Shown: positions 16,107 to 27,260 of the stretch, in pieces
Layout: each line of letters starts with the position of its first letter
Position numbering within the stretch: the first letter of the stretch is position 1
Origin: Neoconidiobolus thromboides FSU 785
Taxonomy: Eukaryota > Entomophthoromycota > Entomophthoromycetes > Entomophthorales > Neoconidiobolaceae
Direction of reading: 5' to 3'
Assembly (NCBI GenBank): GCA_025603075.1
Contig: MU626278.1
Location: 1-64,000 of the forward strand
DNA: 64,000 nucleotides
Program-made: the position numbers and the translations under genes
The notes under the pieces: generated by a model
Seen by the model: the letters and a program-made list of their open reading frames with translations, nothing else
What the model was told of the DNA's origin: nothing
Databases searched by the model: none

Positions 16107-17906
16107 ATGATAGTAAATACCATAGAAAGAAGGATCCTTGACCATGTATCAATATTAAGCATAAATGTCAAATTAACTATTAGCTATTTGAGGCAAAGTA
16201 AAGAGGTATTATATAGTCACAAACGTACATATAATAGCCACTATTTATGTTTTGGTTGCTATTATCTAAGGAAAGCAAGTATCAAGTCAACGTTGAATAG
16301 AGAGTCACAACTACTATTTATTAATTCGAGAAATTATTCAACTTTCAGTAATATAAAATACTTGTCGTATGACAAAGCAGCAGAATCAAGTGAGAAAATA
16401 CAAGAACTAATTAATAATGAAGATAGACTACTAAAGATAATAAACCCAATAATTAATCCCAAGCTTAACCTTGGCTCAATTTCAGAAAGCAAAGATGAAG
16501 ATATAAGGTTGATTAAATCAAAGCTATTATTAGGAATAACACCAACTATAGAGACCTTTAGAAAAGTAACATTCAATAAATTAATACAGAAAGAGTTTGA
16601 AACTTTATATGAGTTGATAGAAATTATATTAGAAACAAATATTAGAATAGAAAAAGATTTTTATGCAGAGATTTTTGAGCAATTATTAATAAACAACCTT
16701 CAAAAAGAGATAATCAAGCTGCTAACTTTTATTAAAGAAAGACAGCCTGAAATGGGATATCCTTTAAGTAATTGGGTGTTTGAGAAAGCAGTAAGTAACG
16801 GTAATATTGATTTAGGAAAAAAGTGTTTTAAATTTATGTTTTATAATGAATATTTAAGAAAGAATTCAAACCTTGATTTATTTTTGAAGTGTATAAATTT
16901 AGCTGATGCTCATCTTTTGCAGTATTGCCTAAGTCCATCTCAATTAAGGTATACATTCTCAAATTTTTCTATTAGGAATAATATGGAAGGTTTATTGAGT
17001 CTAGTCTCATTAACTTTCGCACTTGAAATTGATTTGGATTCAACTTATTATCTTATATTTCTTAAGCCCTTAATAAGCTATTCGCCCGAAATAGCTATAA
17101 AATTATTTGAACACCTAAAGACAAAATCAAACAGTAACTTGGATATTAAAGTTTATACAAACCTCATCGATGGAATATTGAGAAAATCAGAAAGTTTTGA
17201 AGTTGCCTATAAATTGATTGAAGAGATACCACCACAGCTAAAGACAATTAAAGTGGAGAGGACCATTTCAAATGTTTTGTTACAAGCTTATTTTCGTTAT
17301 TATGATATGGAAAGATGTCTTAATTTTTATAGTAATATGTTGGAGAGCCCTGGAACGGATATATATACGTATTCAATATTGTTTCAACGATTTTCTCATT
17401 ATAAGAAAGCAAATGTCAATCCTACCTATGAACCAAACCTTGATATGTTTAGAGAGGATATGAAGAAATACAATATAAGACCAAACGGTATCATCTACAA
17501 CATGTTAATCAAATGTTATTTGAAAATAAATTATTCAAAAGCATTGGAAATTCTGGATGAAAGGATAGCATGTGATTTTAAACCAGATGAGTATACATAC
17601 GCTATGTTTACAATTTATGCCTCAAAGGTTAAAAAGGACATATCTTTGACTTTATATTGGTTTGAGAAAATCATTGAAGCGGGCATGAAACCTATTCCAG
17701 AGGTAGTGACGGCTGTTTTGAATGTAATTAAGCGAGAACACGATATAGAAAGCGCCAAGTTAGTAAAAGATCTACTAAATAGGTGCAGATATAAACCAAG
17801 TTTAAGTGATCATATTGATAGATTTGTTTTTAACGTTGAAAATAATATCCCTCCAATTAATATTAAAAAGCCAAAAAAGAGGTGGTTAAAAGTTAATATT
17901 GGATAA
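16107..17906 (+). CDS. Pentatricopeptide (PPR) repeat protein, mitochondrial
   Basis: Intronless, 599 residues from ATG 16107. The N-terminal 80 residues are basic and Ser/Tyr-rich with almost no acid, fitting a mitochondrial presequence. The rest is helical repeat. Clear PPR units lie in the C-terminal third, for example RPNGIIYNMLIKCYLK followed by KPDEYTYAMFTIYASK at 35-residue spacing (about 460-530), and an earlier TDIYTYSILFQRFSHY unit. Mitochondrial PPR proteins bind single-stranded RNA and act in transcript stability, processing or translation. The C-terminus ends in a basic KKPKKRW tail. Which transcript it serves cannot be told. It is head-to-head with RPC1. Confidence 0.85.
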   Translation: MIVNTIERRILDHVSILSINVKLTISYLRQSKEVLYSHKRTYNSHYLCFGCYYLRKASIKSTLNRESQLLFINSRNYSTFSNIKYLSYDKAAESSEKIQELINNEDRLLKIINPIINPKLNLGSISESKDEDIRLIKSKLLLGITPTIETFRKVTFNKLIQKEFETLYELIEIILETNIRIEKDFYAEIFEQLLINNLQKEIIKLLTFIKERQPEMGYPLSNWVFEKAVSNGNIDLGKKCFKFMFYNEYLRKNSNLDLFLKCINLADAHLLQYCLSPSQLRYTFSNFSIRNNMEGLLSLVSLTFALEIDLDSTYYLIFLKPLISYSPEIAIKLFEHLKTKSNSNLDIKVYTNLIDGILRKSESFEVAYKLIEEIPPQLKTIKVERTISNVLLQAYFRYYDMERCLNFYSNMLESPGTDIYTYSILFQRFSHYKKANVNPTYEPNLDMFREDMKKYNIRPNGIIYNMLIKCYLKINYSKALEILDERIACDFKPDEYTYAMFTIYASKVKKDISLTLYWFEKIIEAGMKPIPEVVTAVLNVIKREHDIESAKLVKDLLNRCRYKPSLSDHIDRFVFNVENNIPPINIKKPKKRWLKVNIG

Positions 17907-18344
17907 AAATTAATAAAATTAAGTTAGAATTTATTTTTATGGTTTAGTTATTAGTTATTTTGATTCTATTAGACAGTATAATCTGTTAAAAACCATTTAT
18001 TTGATTTTAAATTTCATAAATATCGATGAATAACAACTTTAATAAAAATATTGACATTAAATATAACGCATCATCAGTAAGCTATTGGTTTGTTTTATAG
18101 ATAGCACTGCCTATAGTATGAATACGTTCAAAAAATGGCAGGATCTAATTACATTATATAACCCTCTAGTAAGTACCTTTGTTTTTATATTCGTTTTATG
18201 CTATACCTTATATGTTAGCTATAGTCATAATAGAGCATCATGAATTTAAAGCATTTCCTTTTATTTTTGATATTAAATGTATTTCATTTTAAAACTTGGC
18301 TCAAAAAAAGAACAATAGATACAAGCCAAAGTATTACCCTCGTT
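17907..18344. other. Convergent intergenic region with a possible 41-codon membrane ORF
   Basis: 438 bases between the PPR stop and the ATP23 stop. The only feature is the small ORF listed at 18118-18243. Confidence 0.5.
18118..18243 (+). CDS. Possible 41-residue single-pass membrane microprotein
   Basis: The ATG at 18118 opens 41 codons ending at TGA 18241. The product has a polar N-terminus (MNTFKKWQDLITLYNP), then one hydrophobic helix (LVSTFVFIFVLCYTLYV), then a short polar tail. That layout fits a small mitochondrial or ER membrane protein. Against it, a GTAAGTACC donor-like and a GTTAG acceptor-like site lie inside the ORF (about 47 bases apart), so this could be part of a spliced transcript or chance. 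No family recognised. Confidence 0.22.
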   Translation: MNTFKKWQDLITLYNPLVSTFVFIFVLCYTLYVSYSHNRAS

Positions 18345-19164
18345 TTATTTATCGGATTTAAAAGGTTGTCTATCATAGTAACAAGGGTTGAATACTTTAT
18401 CCACTGCTTCTTCCGCTTTCCCTGGTTCTGAACAATGAGGATTATAGCTTATCGATAATATCGCTCTCCTTCTAACGCATTCCTGTTTAATTAGATAAAA
18501 TATAGAAAAAAAACTGACATCAAAATCATACCTGATGCTGTTTTTTTATTCTCAAATTACCTCTAAGAAATTCGTTGATCATCGAACAATCTTCACTCAC
18601 TGCTGCTGCTCTAATCTAATATTATGAAATTAATTGATGATATCTATATATATATATATCAATACTTCGGTACATGCGTTATGATAACAATTTTCATATT
18701 TGTAATTGAAATTCCACCTTATTATTAATAAAATTAACTAAATTTTAAAATAGGTACCAGTCATAAGCATGAACCAATTCATGAACTACTGTATTTTCAA
18801 TCTCGGCTTTAGATCTTATATTGTTTTGGCATATCAAAATCTTAAATGTTAATAGCTTAAAATAGGTACCTAAATAAAAATACCCCTTTGGAATCATCAA
18901 AATAACCAATTGCAGTGTCATTACAGGGCTCACACTTAAAATGAGAATCCTTCAAGTCGCAACCAGAAAGCTTCAATGAGTCTCTTATAATCTTTATCTT
19001 CGGGCCTTGAATATAAATAAACAAATAAAACAATGATAAAGCTTACTATTTTCTAATATTATTTTCTTTATCTTTTCGCATGACAGCCTCTCACTTTTAT
19101 TCTCTTTGCTTTTGTCTAAAATTGATTCATCACTGTTCCTGCTTAATCCATCTGGCTTGACCAT
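18345..19164 (-). CDS. ATP23: Mitochondrial inner-membrane metallopeptidase ATP23
   Basis: Six exons (19047-19164, 18884-19005, 18758-18840, 18666-18717, 18532-18615, 18345-18482), introns 40-50 bases, 198 residues. Atp23 (peptidase family M76) sits in the intermembrane space. In yeast it matures ATP synthase subunit 6 and helps assemble the Fo sector. The zinc motif HELVH is present in VVHELVHAYD. Upstream comes the family signature SGC...CEPC followed by ILICQNNI, and downstream NACTEIRAA, with exactly 16 residues between HAYD and the end of NAC as in other members. The C-terminus ends KAVDKVF-like (EEAVDKVFNPCYYDRQPF). The Cys residues typical of twin-Cys import are kept. Short reading frames hide this gene; only splicing reveals it. 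Confidence 0.93.
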
Positions 19165-19585
19165 TTTTGTATTTTTTTATATACTGGATCCTTTAATTAT
19201 AACTATTTTAATTATAACTATCAATATATTAAATGTTAAAATTATCAATAAATCTAAAGAGAATAATAAATTAGTCGTTCGTTTTAAAATAGAAACAATT
19301 TCGGATCAAAATTAAAAATTGAAATACAAAAAGGCATTTTATTAAAGAATTTATCTACATAGCTTTCCAGGCAATCCTTATCATAGGCATTGGATTCCTT
19401 TATTTAAAAGGATATATTTATGACCTTAAAATGATATATAAAATTCTGTCTGCCATATAATTTTTTTTAAATTATGATTTTATATCAAATACTATATTTA
19501 ATAATTGGTGACATCACTCAGACCAAAGTAATATTGGTATTTAATTTTTAGACTCGAATTTTTTAGATTTATTTTTTGATTCAAC
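19165..19585. promoter_or_regulatory. Divergent promoter region between ATP23 and the DED1-like gene
   Basis: 421 bases between two start codons. A+T-rich, with direct repeats of TTAATTATAACTA around 19193-19215. No recognised binding site and no other gene. Confidence 0.4.
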
Positions 19586-22500
19586 ATGAGTAGTCAAGGC
19601 CAAGAATATCAATATGATAGGCAATACATATCAAAAGACAGAAGGCCGCCTGATAACTCAAGAGGTCGATATCATGATGAGGATCAACCTTATAGGCCTT
19701 CGAGAAGCTACAATACCAATGAACAATTAGATCTAAGAAGTTCAATGAGGAGAGACAATTATCGAGGCGATTATAAACATGAAGATGAAGATAGATTCCA
19801 TTATAGTATACATGGCAATGACAGTCACAGTGCTTCTAGATATGAGAAAAATGACTCTAATATTGTTCCTAGAAGGAATCTAAGAGGTTATGAGGATGAG
19901 AACGAAAATTTATACCATTCCAAAAATTATGATAATCCAATGAATTTCCAAAGGAATACAAGGAACGAATACAGCAGACAAAACAATTTTGAGAGTCTTA
20001 AAAGCCAAAGGTCAGATACAAGAAGATTTAATGATAATGAGGATTATGAGAATAGATTAAATCATTATGATAAATACGATAATGGTTCAAATCGTAATAA
20101 AAATAACAATTATGAGAGACCAGACCGCGGATATAATTCTAGACAATATGGCTATGATGGCAGAGAGGATCCTAGAGGATACATTTATAATTCTAGAAAT
20201 GATGATTATAGTCCAAGAAGCAACAATAGTAATATTTTTATATTTCTATAACATTATACTAATTTTAAGGAGATAATAACTTTCGCTCTAGAAGAGATTT
20301 TGATGGTAATAAAAAGGATGGCTTCAGCACTGGCTACAACAGAAGCAGATTCGATTTAGGTGATCATAATGACAGACATGATTATAATAAAAATACCTCA
20401 TCACGTGGTTATAATGACGAAAGGCACATAAACAATAATGGAATGAGGCCTAATCGACCTTTTATATCAACTGCTGCTCCGAAATCAGGCTGGGCATCAT
20501 CTAGAAAAAGGTATGAATGGGACGAAGGCCAATCTGAGCTCAAAAGAGATGAAGCTCTTGAGGAGGACCTTTTTGGTGAAGAGAATCACGTTAATACTGG
20601 TATAAATTTCAAAGAGTATAAACAGGTGGATATAAAAGTTAAAGGAGAAAGTCCACCTCCAATCAAATTGGTAAAACGTTCATAACTTATTATATTTTTA
20701 ACTTCTATTTAGTTTAGCGACATTGACTTACATCCAAGTATTATGAATAATATTAAGTTAGCTAAATATGTGGAGCCCACTCCTGTTCAGGTATTTGGTA
20801 TTTTGTAATTTAAAATATATAAGTTTTTATTCCACAGGCATATACCATTCCCATTGTACTTGAAGGCTTAGATCTTATGGCATGTGCACAAACAGGTATA
20901 TTAGCTACTTATGCTGTGTTTGATTAACTGTTTTAGGATCCGGCAAAACTGCTGCATTTTTAATTCCAATATTGTCAAACTTATGTAAGAACCCACCATC
21001 AAATACTAGCGACGAAATCAAAGCTAACATCGTGAGTCAATGGTCTAAGTATGACAATGGGCCAAGGCGTACATCGGCGTGTGCAACACCTAGTGTCTTG
21101 ATAATTGCACCTACTAGAGAACTTTCTATCCAAATTTTTGAAGAAAGCTGCAGAGTACATTAATTTGGATTAATTTTAACTATACTAATTTTTTAAGTTT
21201 TCCTACTTGAGCAAAATGAGACCATGGTAAACCAATATGACACAACTTTAAAATCATTTAATTAGTATGTAGTTCAGTGTATGGAGGATCTTCTATCACG
21301 GAACAAAAAGCAGAGTTAGCCAGAGGGTGTAATATACTCACTGGAACCCCGGGAAGATTGAAAGATTTTATCACTCGACGCGTTGTATCCTTAAAAAATT
21401 TAAAGTAAGAAGTTACCATCACCTGTATATTGTTTAATATTTTTAGGTTTTTAGTAATTGATGAAGCAGATAGAATGCTTGAGATGGGGTTTGAAAATGA
21501 CCTTCGCGCCATTTTGGAAGGAGGTAAATAGCTATTTCTGTGATACAATTTATACTATATCAATGCAAATAGATTGTCCTAAGCCATCTGAACGTCAAAC
21601 TTTGTTGTTTTCTGCTACTTTTCCCAAGTCAATTCGACAATTGTGTAAAGATTTTATGAGAAAGTATCTATTCTTAGCTGTTGGAAGGTAAATTTAATCA
21701 TACTAATTTACTTTTCAACATTTAATATTTTTTAGAGTTGGTGGTACATCAAAAAATATTACCCAAAAAGTAACAACTTTATGTTTATTTAATGATTTAA
21801 TGATTTAATGATCTAATGATTTAGTTAGTATATGTTGAAGATAGAGATAAAAAGAAGGCACTTATGGATATTCTAATGAAAAGTAAACCTTGTAAAACTC
21901 TTATATTCTTAGAAACCAAAAGGGCAGCAGATACTTTGGATGACTATTTGTTTAACGAGGGTTTACCATGTACATCCATCCATGGGGATCGTACCCAAGC
22001 TGAAAGAGAAGATGCATTGTCAGCTTTCAAGTAAGAAATATTTTCTTTATATTGATAATTTACTAAAAGCTTTTAGAAACGATCAAACTCCGATATTAGT
22101 CGCAACTTCTGTTGCTGCAAGGGGGCTAGACATCAAAGATGTTAAGCACGTCATAAATTATGATTTATGTAGCACAATTGATGAGTATGTCCATAGAATT
22201 GGTAGAACTGCTCGTGCAGGAAATATCGGGACTGCCACTAGTTTTTTTAATTATAAAAATGAAGGTATTGCATATGATTTGGTAAAGCTTCTTATTGAGA
22301 CCAATCACGAAATTCCAGAATTCCTAAAGAAGTATGCACATAAGTATGCTTTACTATCTAAACTTATATATGGTGCTAACAATTACACTTTAGGATCTCG
22401 ACTCTTGTCGAAGAAGAAGAATATAATCCGAACGAAAAAGAATGGGAAAGTCCTTCAACTAAATTTGGTGAACGTTCCATAAATAATGATTATTATCAAA

Positions 22501-23270
22501 ACTATGGAGATAGACAAGGTCATGGAGATAAGCAAAACTACAGAGACAACAACAACTATGACATGCCAGATAATAGGGGTAATTATGGAGACTGGTCCAA
22601 ATCTAATGAGAATAGGAACAACGATTTTAACAGACATGGTGAATGGGGCGATAACAAAAATATAGATATCTCCCAAAAAGGTAATTGGGCACCTGCCCCT
22701 TCAGTCAAACACGTTGTTGATAATACTTGGAAAAAAGAACCAGATAACTTCAACCCAAATGCCAAACAAAGCGGAGAAGAGTGGGATCGCTTAAAGTCAT
22801 CAAACAATAATCAACATAGCTCTGAATGGAATCAAAAACAATCAGATCCTTATGATTCTTCAAGCAATTATAAGAACGAAGATTATGGGTCTCATAAATC
22901 TGAGCATAGATCAGATAGCTCATGGCATCCGAAACCTTTAGAATCAGTATCAAGTCATGGATATGATGAAGAGAAAGCAGACCATCAAGAATCATTAAGA
23001 AACATATTAAATAGTGAGTCACTTCCAAAATTAAAGGGAGGGGATAAAAGCCCAAGTAGCGAGCTAGTTGATCATGCTTCTACTCAAACACAAAAGAGTA
23101 TCCAAAACAAAAATGTAAATGTAAATAATGAGCTTGATAAATTGGCTCAAGATTTGGAAAACACTCACATTAATGGGGCTAATAAGAATGGTCAGAAAAA
23201 AGCTGATGATCTGCCAATTGAACAGAGGCCATCACCACAGATTAAAAGTTCATATAGTAGCGGGTGGTAA
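19586..23270 (+). CDS. DED1: DEAD-box RNA helicase, DED1/DDX3/Vasa type, with long low-complexity arms
   Basis: Thirteen exons: 19586-20228, 20270-20670, 20713-20790, 20838-20895, 20937-21154, 21198-21226, 21273-21404, 21447-21523, 21573-21687, 21736-21769, 21825-22030, 22077-22343, 22394-23270. Introns are 41-55 bases; the product is 1044 residues. ATP-dependent RNA unwinding; DED1 proteins promote scanning in translation initiation and enter stress granules. The core (about 350-740) has the Q motif PTPVQ, Walker A AQTGSGKT (about 390), PTREL, TPGR (here GTPGRL, where most have ATPGRL), DEAD (about 524), SAT (about 560), RGLD and [10 protein letters not shown] (about 703). Residues 1-340 are Arg/Asp/Tyr/Asn/Ser-rich and 750-1044 Asn/Ser/Gly/Trp-rich, ending SSGW. 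It is far longer than yeast Ded1 (604). The exon starting 21273 needs the second of two possible acceptors to restore VYGGSS. Confidence 0.93.
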
Positions 23271-24235
23271 GGATACTACCTGCTTTCATTCTAAAAACTA
23301 ATACGGAAGTGTCTCTTTTTCGACTTATTCTTTTTCCTACCTTTTGGTAACTTAAATTTTGAAAATCGTTAGTTAAACCTTTAAAAAAAAGACGAACTCA
23401 AATCAATACCTTTTAAAGTTTTATCAGTAATGAAAAAATGCTCCATACTTTCAATGCCACCTATTTGGATGACTTTCATTTTGTTGTTTATATTATCAAA
23501 GTTTATTATTTTGTTTTTATAATGTTATTATTATGGAATCATTAATTCAAGTTTTTCCTTTAATATTGTTTAGATAAGATAGTTTATTGAAAGAACCCTT
23601 TAAATTTAATTACAAAGTTTAGTTATGTTACATCTAAAAATTTGAAATAACAAAACAAGCGTTATAAGCTATTAAAAATATTCTATAATTAATACAACTC
23701 TTTTTCAAAATTCTCAATAGCCTATTTAAGAGTAGAATCTAAGTATTAATCCTGCTAAAATATAAGGATTAGGCTTTAAAAAAATTTGTTAAATAAACAA
23801 GCTAACTGTAAAACCCCCTTCCCCACTAATTCTTTCTCAAAAGAGCTGGAACAATTTTATAGCTGCTATATTTTTTGCTTTATGATTGTTATATTTGTTA
23901 TATCTGAAACATATTTAGAGCTTACTAACAAGTTAGAATAAACTATAAACTTAGGAGTATCAAATATAATAAATTCATAAGCATTTATTATCGTTTAGTT
24001 ATTTTATATCTCAAAACCTTAATACATTGAGGAATCCCCAAAAACACTATGACCTTAAAATAAACAGACATACTTTAATCGTCATACCTTGTCCATTACT
24101 CTTTACTCTTCAATAATTAAATACAGTTTGAAACCTCAAAGTATAACAATCCATATCATTGAGTCAAGAAGTTAATGTTGCTATTTATAAATTAAAATAA
24201 ATAAACTTGAATTAAGTTATTTTTTATTTAATAAG
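23271..24235. other. Convergent intergenic region, 965 bases
   Basis: Between the stop of the DED1-like gene and the stop of the secreted-protein gene. A+T-rich; nothing recognised on either strand. Confidence 0.6.
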
Positions 24236-24928
24236 TTAGTAGTATGGAGTAGCATTATTATATCCATTGAAGTTAGTACCAGCACCAATGACACCAAGTC
24301 CACTAGATGAACCATAATTATTAGAAGTGCCAATAGAGCCGGCACTGTTAGTAAGGATAGCAACATTGTTACCAGCATTGGTACCCGAATAAGGACCAAG
24401 GGATTGACCATAACTAGTACCTGAAGCAGTAACACCCGACGAGTTAATAGCATTACCTTGAGAAGCTTGGAAACTAGTAGAAGCACCAAAACCAGCGGTA
24501 CCCAAAGTGACACCAGATGTAGATCCAGAACCATAAGAAGCAGTGTTACCACCACCAGCATTACTACTTCCAGTACCAAAACTAGAACCCACATTAACAA
24601 TCCCATTGTCTCCAGTAGCTCCTGAAATGGCATTATTACCAGATGAAAACGCATTGCTATATGGGCTAGCAGTGCCTCCAGCTACATTGGAACTAGCACC
24701 AAAGGAGGAATTTGGCCCTGATGCAATACCAGCTGAATTACCAAAACTGGTACTAGTACCACTTCCTGCTGCTGAGCCAAAAGAGGAATAAATAGAGGCG
24801 CTTCCTCCATTAGTAATACCACCAATAGCACCTGAACCACTAACTTGAGATACAGAGTTATCTGGAACTGGGACAGCAAAGACAGAAGTCAATGCTAAGA
24901 CAATCATGAAAGGAACAGATTTAACCAT
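24236..24928 (-). CDS. Small secreted Ser/Gly/Asn-rich protein
   Basis: 230 residues, intronless, ATG 24928. Residues 1-18 form a clean signal peptide (MVKSVPFMIVLALTSVFA). The mature part is almost entirely Ser, Gly, Ala, Asn and Thr with loosely repeated Ser-Phe-Gly and Gly-Ser-Gly units. It contains no Cys, Lys, Trp or His, and a few N-glycosylation sequons (for example NSSF, NSSG, NATP). This points to an extended cell-wall, adhesin-like or surface polymer rather than an enzyme. No family recognised. Base composition is clearly richer in G+C than the neighbourhood, partly forced by Gly/Ala codons. A TATATAAA box lies about 86 bases upstream, suggesting strong regulated expression. Confidence 0.85.
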   Translation of the reverse strand: MVKSVPFMIVLALTSVFAVPVPDNSVSQVSGSGAIGGITNGGSASIYSSFGSAAGSGTSTSFGNSAGIASGPNSSFGASSNVAGGTASPYSNAFSSGNNAISGATGDNGIVNVGSSFGTGSSNAGGGNTASYGSGSTSGVTLGTAGFGASTSFQASQGNAINSSGVTASGTSYGQSLGPYSGTNAGNNVAILTNSAGSIGTSNNYGSSSGLGVIGAGTNFNGYNNATPYY

Positions 24929-25013
24929 TTTATAGATTAGAGATATATTAATGAATATAAATTAAAGAGATAATATATTTGTTTGATGATAATCTTGAAT
25001 GTTGCTTCGTTCG

Positions 25014-25021
25014 TTTATATA
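25014..25021 (-). promoter_or_regulatory. TATA box of the secreted-protein gene
   Basis: TATATAAA on the minus strand, 86 bases before the ATG and followed by CGAACGA. The hexokinase gene carries the same TATATAAACGAA string at the same distance. Confidence 0.6.
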
Positions 25022-25377
25022 GCATTTTTTCTCAGTTCTGTAAGCTTATAGTTTACTCTAGATAAGGCTTGATATTAAAAATAAGCTTTAATATTTTTGT
25101 GTATTAGGTGTCATAAGGGAATATCCTCACAAAGTTTTATTTGAATCCATTTTATTTTACTCCTTATTTCCCTGAACTTTTAATGTATTGAACTCCTAAA
25201 TTTAATCCATTTAACTAAACCTAGTGTTTTATAATTTATACTTTAACCCACCTTTGAAGGTAAAACTTTCTATTCGCTTTTTGGGTGCATGAAAAGTTTA
25301 ATTTTTTAATAAGTTAAAAATAAATTAAACTTAATATCAAATAAGGGGTATATTTACTATTTGGTTAGAATAGGTTG

Positions 25378-25518
25378 CAGTTAGGTGTCTTTTCCTGTTT
25401 TTAATTTGTATTCAATATTTTTTAATATGAACTCAAAAGTTGTAGATTTTGTTATATCCTTAAATTCATATTGAAAAATATTAAATACAAATTAAAAACA
25501 GCAAAAGGCATCTAACTG
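25378..25518. repeat. Fold-back element with 55-base arms
   Basis: The left arm 25378-25432 begins CAGTTAGGTGTCTTTTCCTG. The right arm 25464-25518 is its near-perfect reverse complement (ends GGCATCTAACTG), with about five mismatches. The loop is about 31 bases. No coding content. It resembles a MITE or a hairpin-forming non-coding transcript. No second copy was seen in the window. Confidence 0.75.
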
Positions 25519-25988
25519 TAAATTGCACTATATTATTTTTATTTCATTTGACATCTTATACAATTTGTGTTTTATTACGATTAGATATTTTAACAAGTTT
25601 AACGATTTTTGGGTACGATTAGTTTAAAATCTTGATATTTTATTAACTATTTCTGTAAATTAATGGCGTTAGTCCAGCCTAGCTTATTTAATTATACTTA
25701 AATTAATTTAAAATTCAAGAATTGACTAATAACGTTTAAATTTCAAGCTTAAAAAATGAAAATAACTGAAAAAATAATTCAGTATAAATTACATTGAATA
25801 AATTAATATCTATAAAACATTGTCTAATTTTTTAATATGAATATGAAAAAAAGAGAGATTACCTATTATACTTATTATTTTCTTGCTTCATAAAAACCAA
25901 TACCAGAAATACTTTTCAAATAAATAAACCTTTTATTTTATTGTTAATAATATATATATTAAACCAAGCTGATCTTAAAACAATTTAA

Positions 25989-26096
25989 ATATGAAGATGT
26001 ACTTTTATGTCTAAGAATTTTTTTACTAACAAATTCTCCGCTCAAATAACGCTTAAAAGATGGAAAAAGTAATGAAGTCAAAAAACACCCCCATAT
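25989..26096 (+). mobile_element. Short inverted-repeat element, copy 4
   Basis: 108 bases: left end ATATGAAGATGTACTTTTAT (slightly decayed), core CCGCTCAAATAACGCTTAAA, intact right end CAAAAAACACCCCCATAT. Confidence 0.8.
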
Positions 26097-26506
26097 CAAA
26101 TAATTTTTTTATAGCTCTTGAATTGAGTTTAATGTTGTAAATGTAAAATGATAGAATAGTGAATCAAAGTTCTAATATAATCTTTTGTGTTTCATTATTA
26201 TTATTTAGTTAACTTGTAAAAATTTTGGTTATAAAAAAATTGAACTCTGGATTTAAATTAACTATTTAAATTAACTATTTAAAAAAAAATAGAATATTCA
26301 AATAATGATATTTAAATAATAAAATTAATGTATTTACAGTATTATAAATATTAGTATAAGTAATATTACAAATATTAGCATCATCATATAAAGGTAATTT
26401 AACTCATTAATTCGGTAGTTTCAAAATAGTATATTACATATTGACATATCAAATACCTTTTTAAAATCAATATAGTTTTTTGACCTAGTTCATCATAGCA
26501 TTTAAC

Positions 26507-26608
26507 ATCAGGGATATATTTTTGTGTTTATGAATTTTATTAACAATTTTTCCACTCAAATAGGGTTTGAAAATCGAAAAAAGTAATGAAACCAAAAAAC
26601 ATTCTTAT
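26507..26608 (+). mobile_element. Short inverted-repeat element, copy 5 (degenerate)
   Basis: Core CCACTCAAATAGGGTTTGAA and right arm AATGAAACCAAAAAACATTC are clear. Both ends have lost the ATATGGGG/CCCCATAT tips. Edges approximate. Confidence 0.65.
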
Positions 26609-26659
26609 TAAAAGTTATTTTTATTTTTATTTTTGCAACTTTATCTTTATTTCTAATTA

Positions 26660-27260
26660 AATTATTGTTCAATAGTATTATTATCTTAATCTTAAGGCCA
26701 AGCTATATACATTTATAATAAATATAGTTTAAATAACAATTAATCAACGGATAGTTTGTATTCGGTACATTCATATCGACTCATATTTATTTAATCGTCT
26801 GGCTATAGGTTATAAATAAAAGATAACAAAACAATAAAAAGAGATTAAGATTTTTACTTGCATATTCTATCATTTATTAATAGCATTTTAATTATAAATT
26901 GAATTTAAATTAAACATTTTAAATTAATATAGTTTGAATAATAAAATATCAACTGATAACTCATATTGAAATCCATTCATTATCAAGTTATATTTTTATT
27001 ATCGGGTGATTATTGATAAAAAAACATATAAAGAATACTTCAATTTTTATTATATTTATTGCTTATTAAATAGCATTTTAATTTTAATTTGAAGGTCAAA
27101 CTAGAAACATTTCCAATAGACATAGTTTGAATAATGAATAAGGGTTAATAGGCTGATTGTTGATGTTCAGTATATCTATGTAGAATATATTCATTAATGA
27201 GTCACATTCAATATAAAAACAGTTGATAACAAATACTCAAGAAGCTAACAAAAGGATAAT
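26660..27260. repeat. Degenerate tandem repeat, about three units of 190-210 bases
   Basis: Units starting near 26671, 26879 and 27069 each share the order TAGYATTTTAAT, then ACATTT, then ATAGTTTGAATAA, then a TCA-rich stretch and a run like AAAACAATAAAAAGA. Similarity is low and has many small gaps. No coding content. Confidence 0.45.

Noticed and set aside
21227-21272. Earlier splice acceptor (TTAATTAG) before the VYGG exon of the helicase
   Set aside because: It gives an in-frame stop. The next AG, seven bases on, restores the expected CSVYGG reading.
24217-24879. Overlapping frames inside the secreted Ser/Gly-rich gene
   Set aside because: Low-complexity Ser/Gly codons create open alternate frames; only the frame with a signal peptide starts with ATG and reads sensibly.
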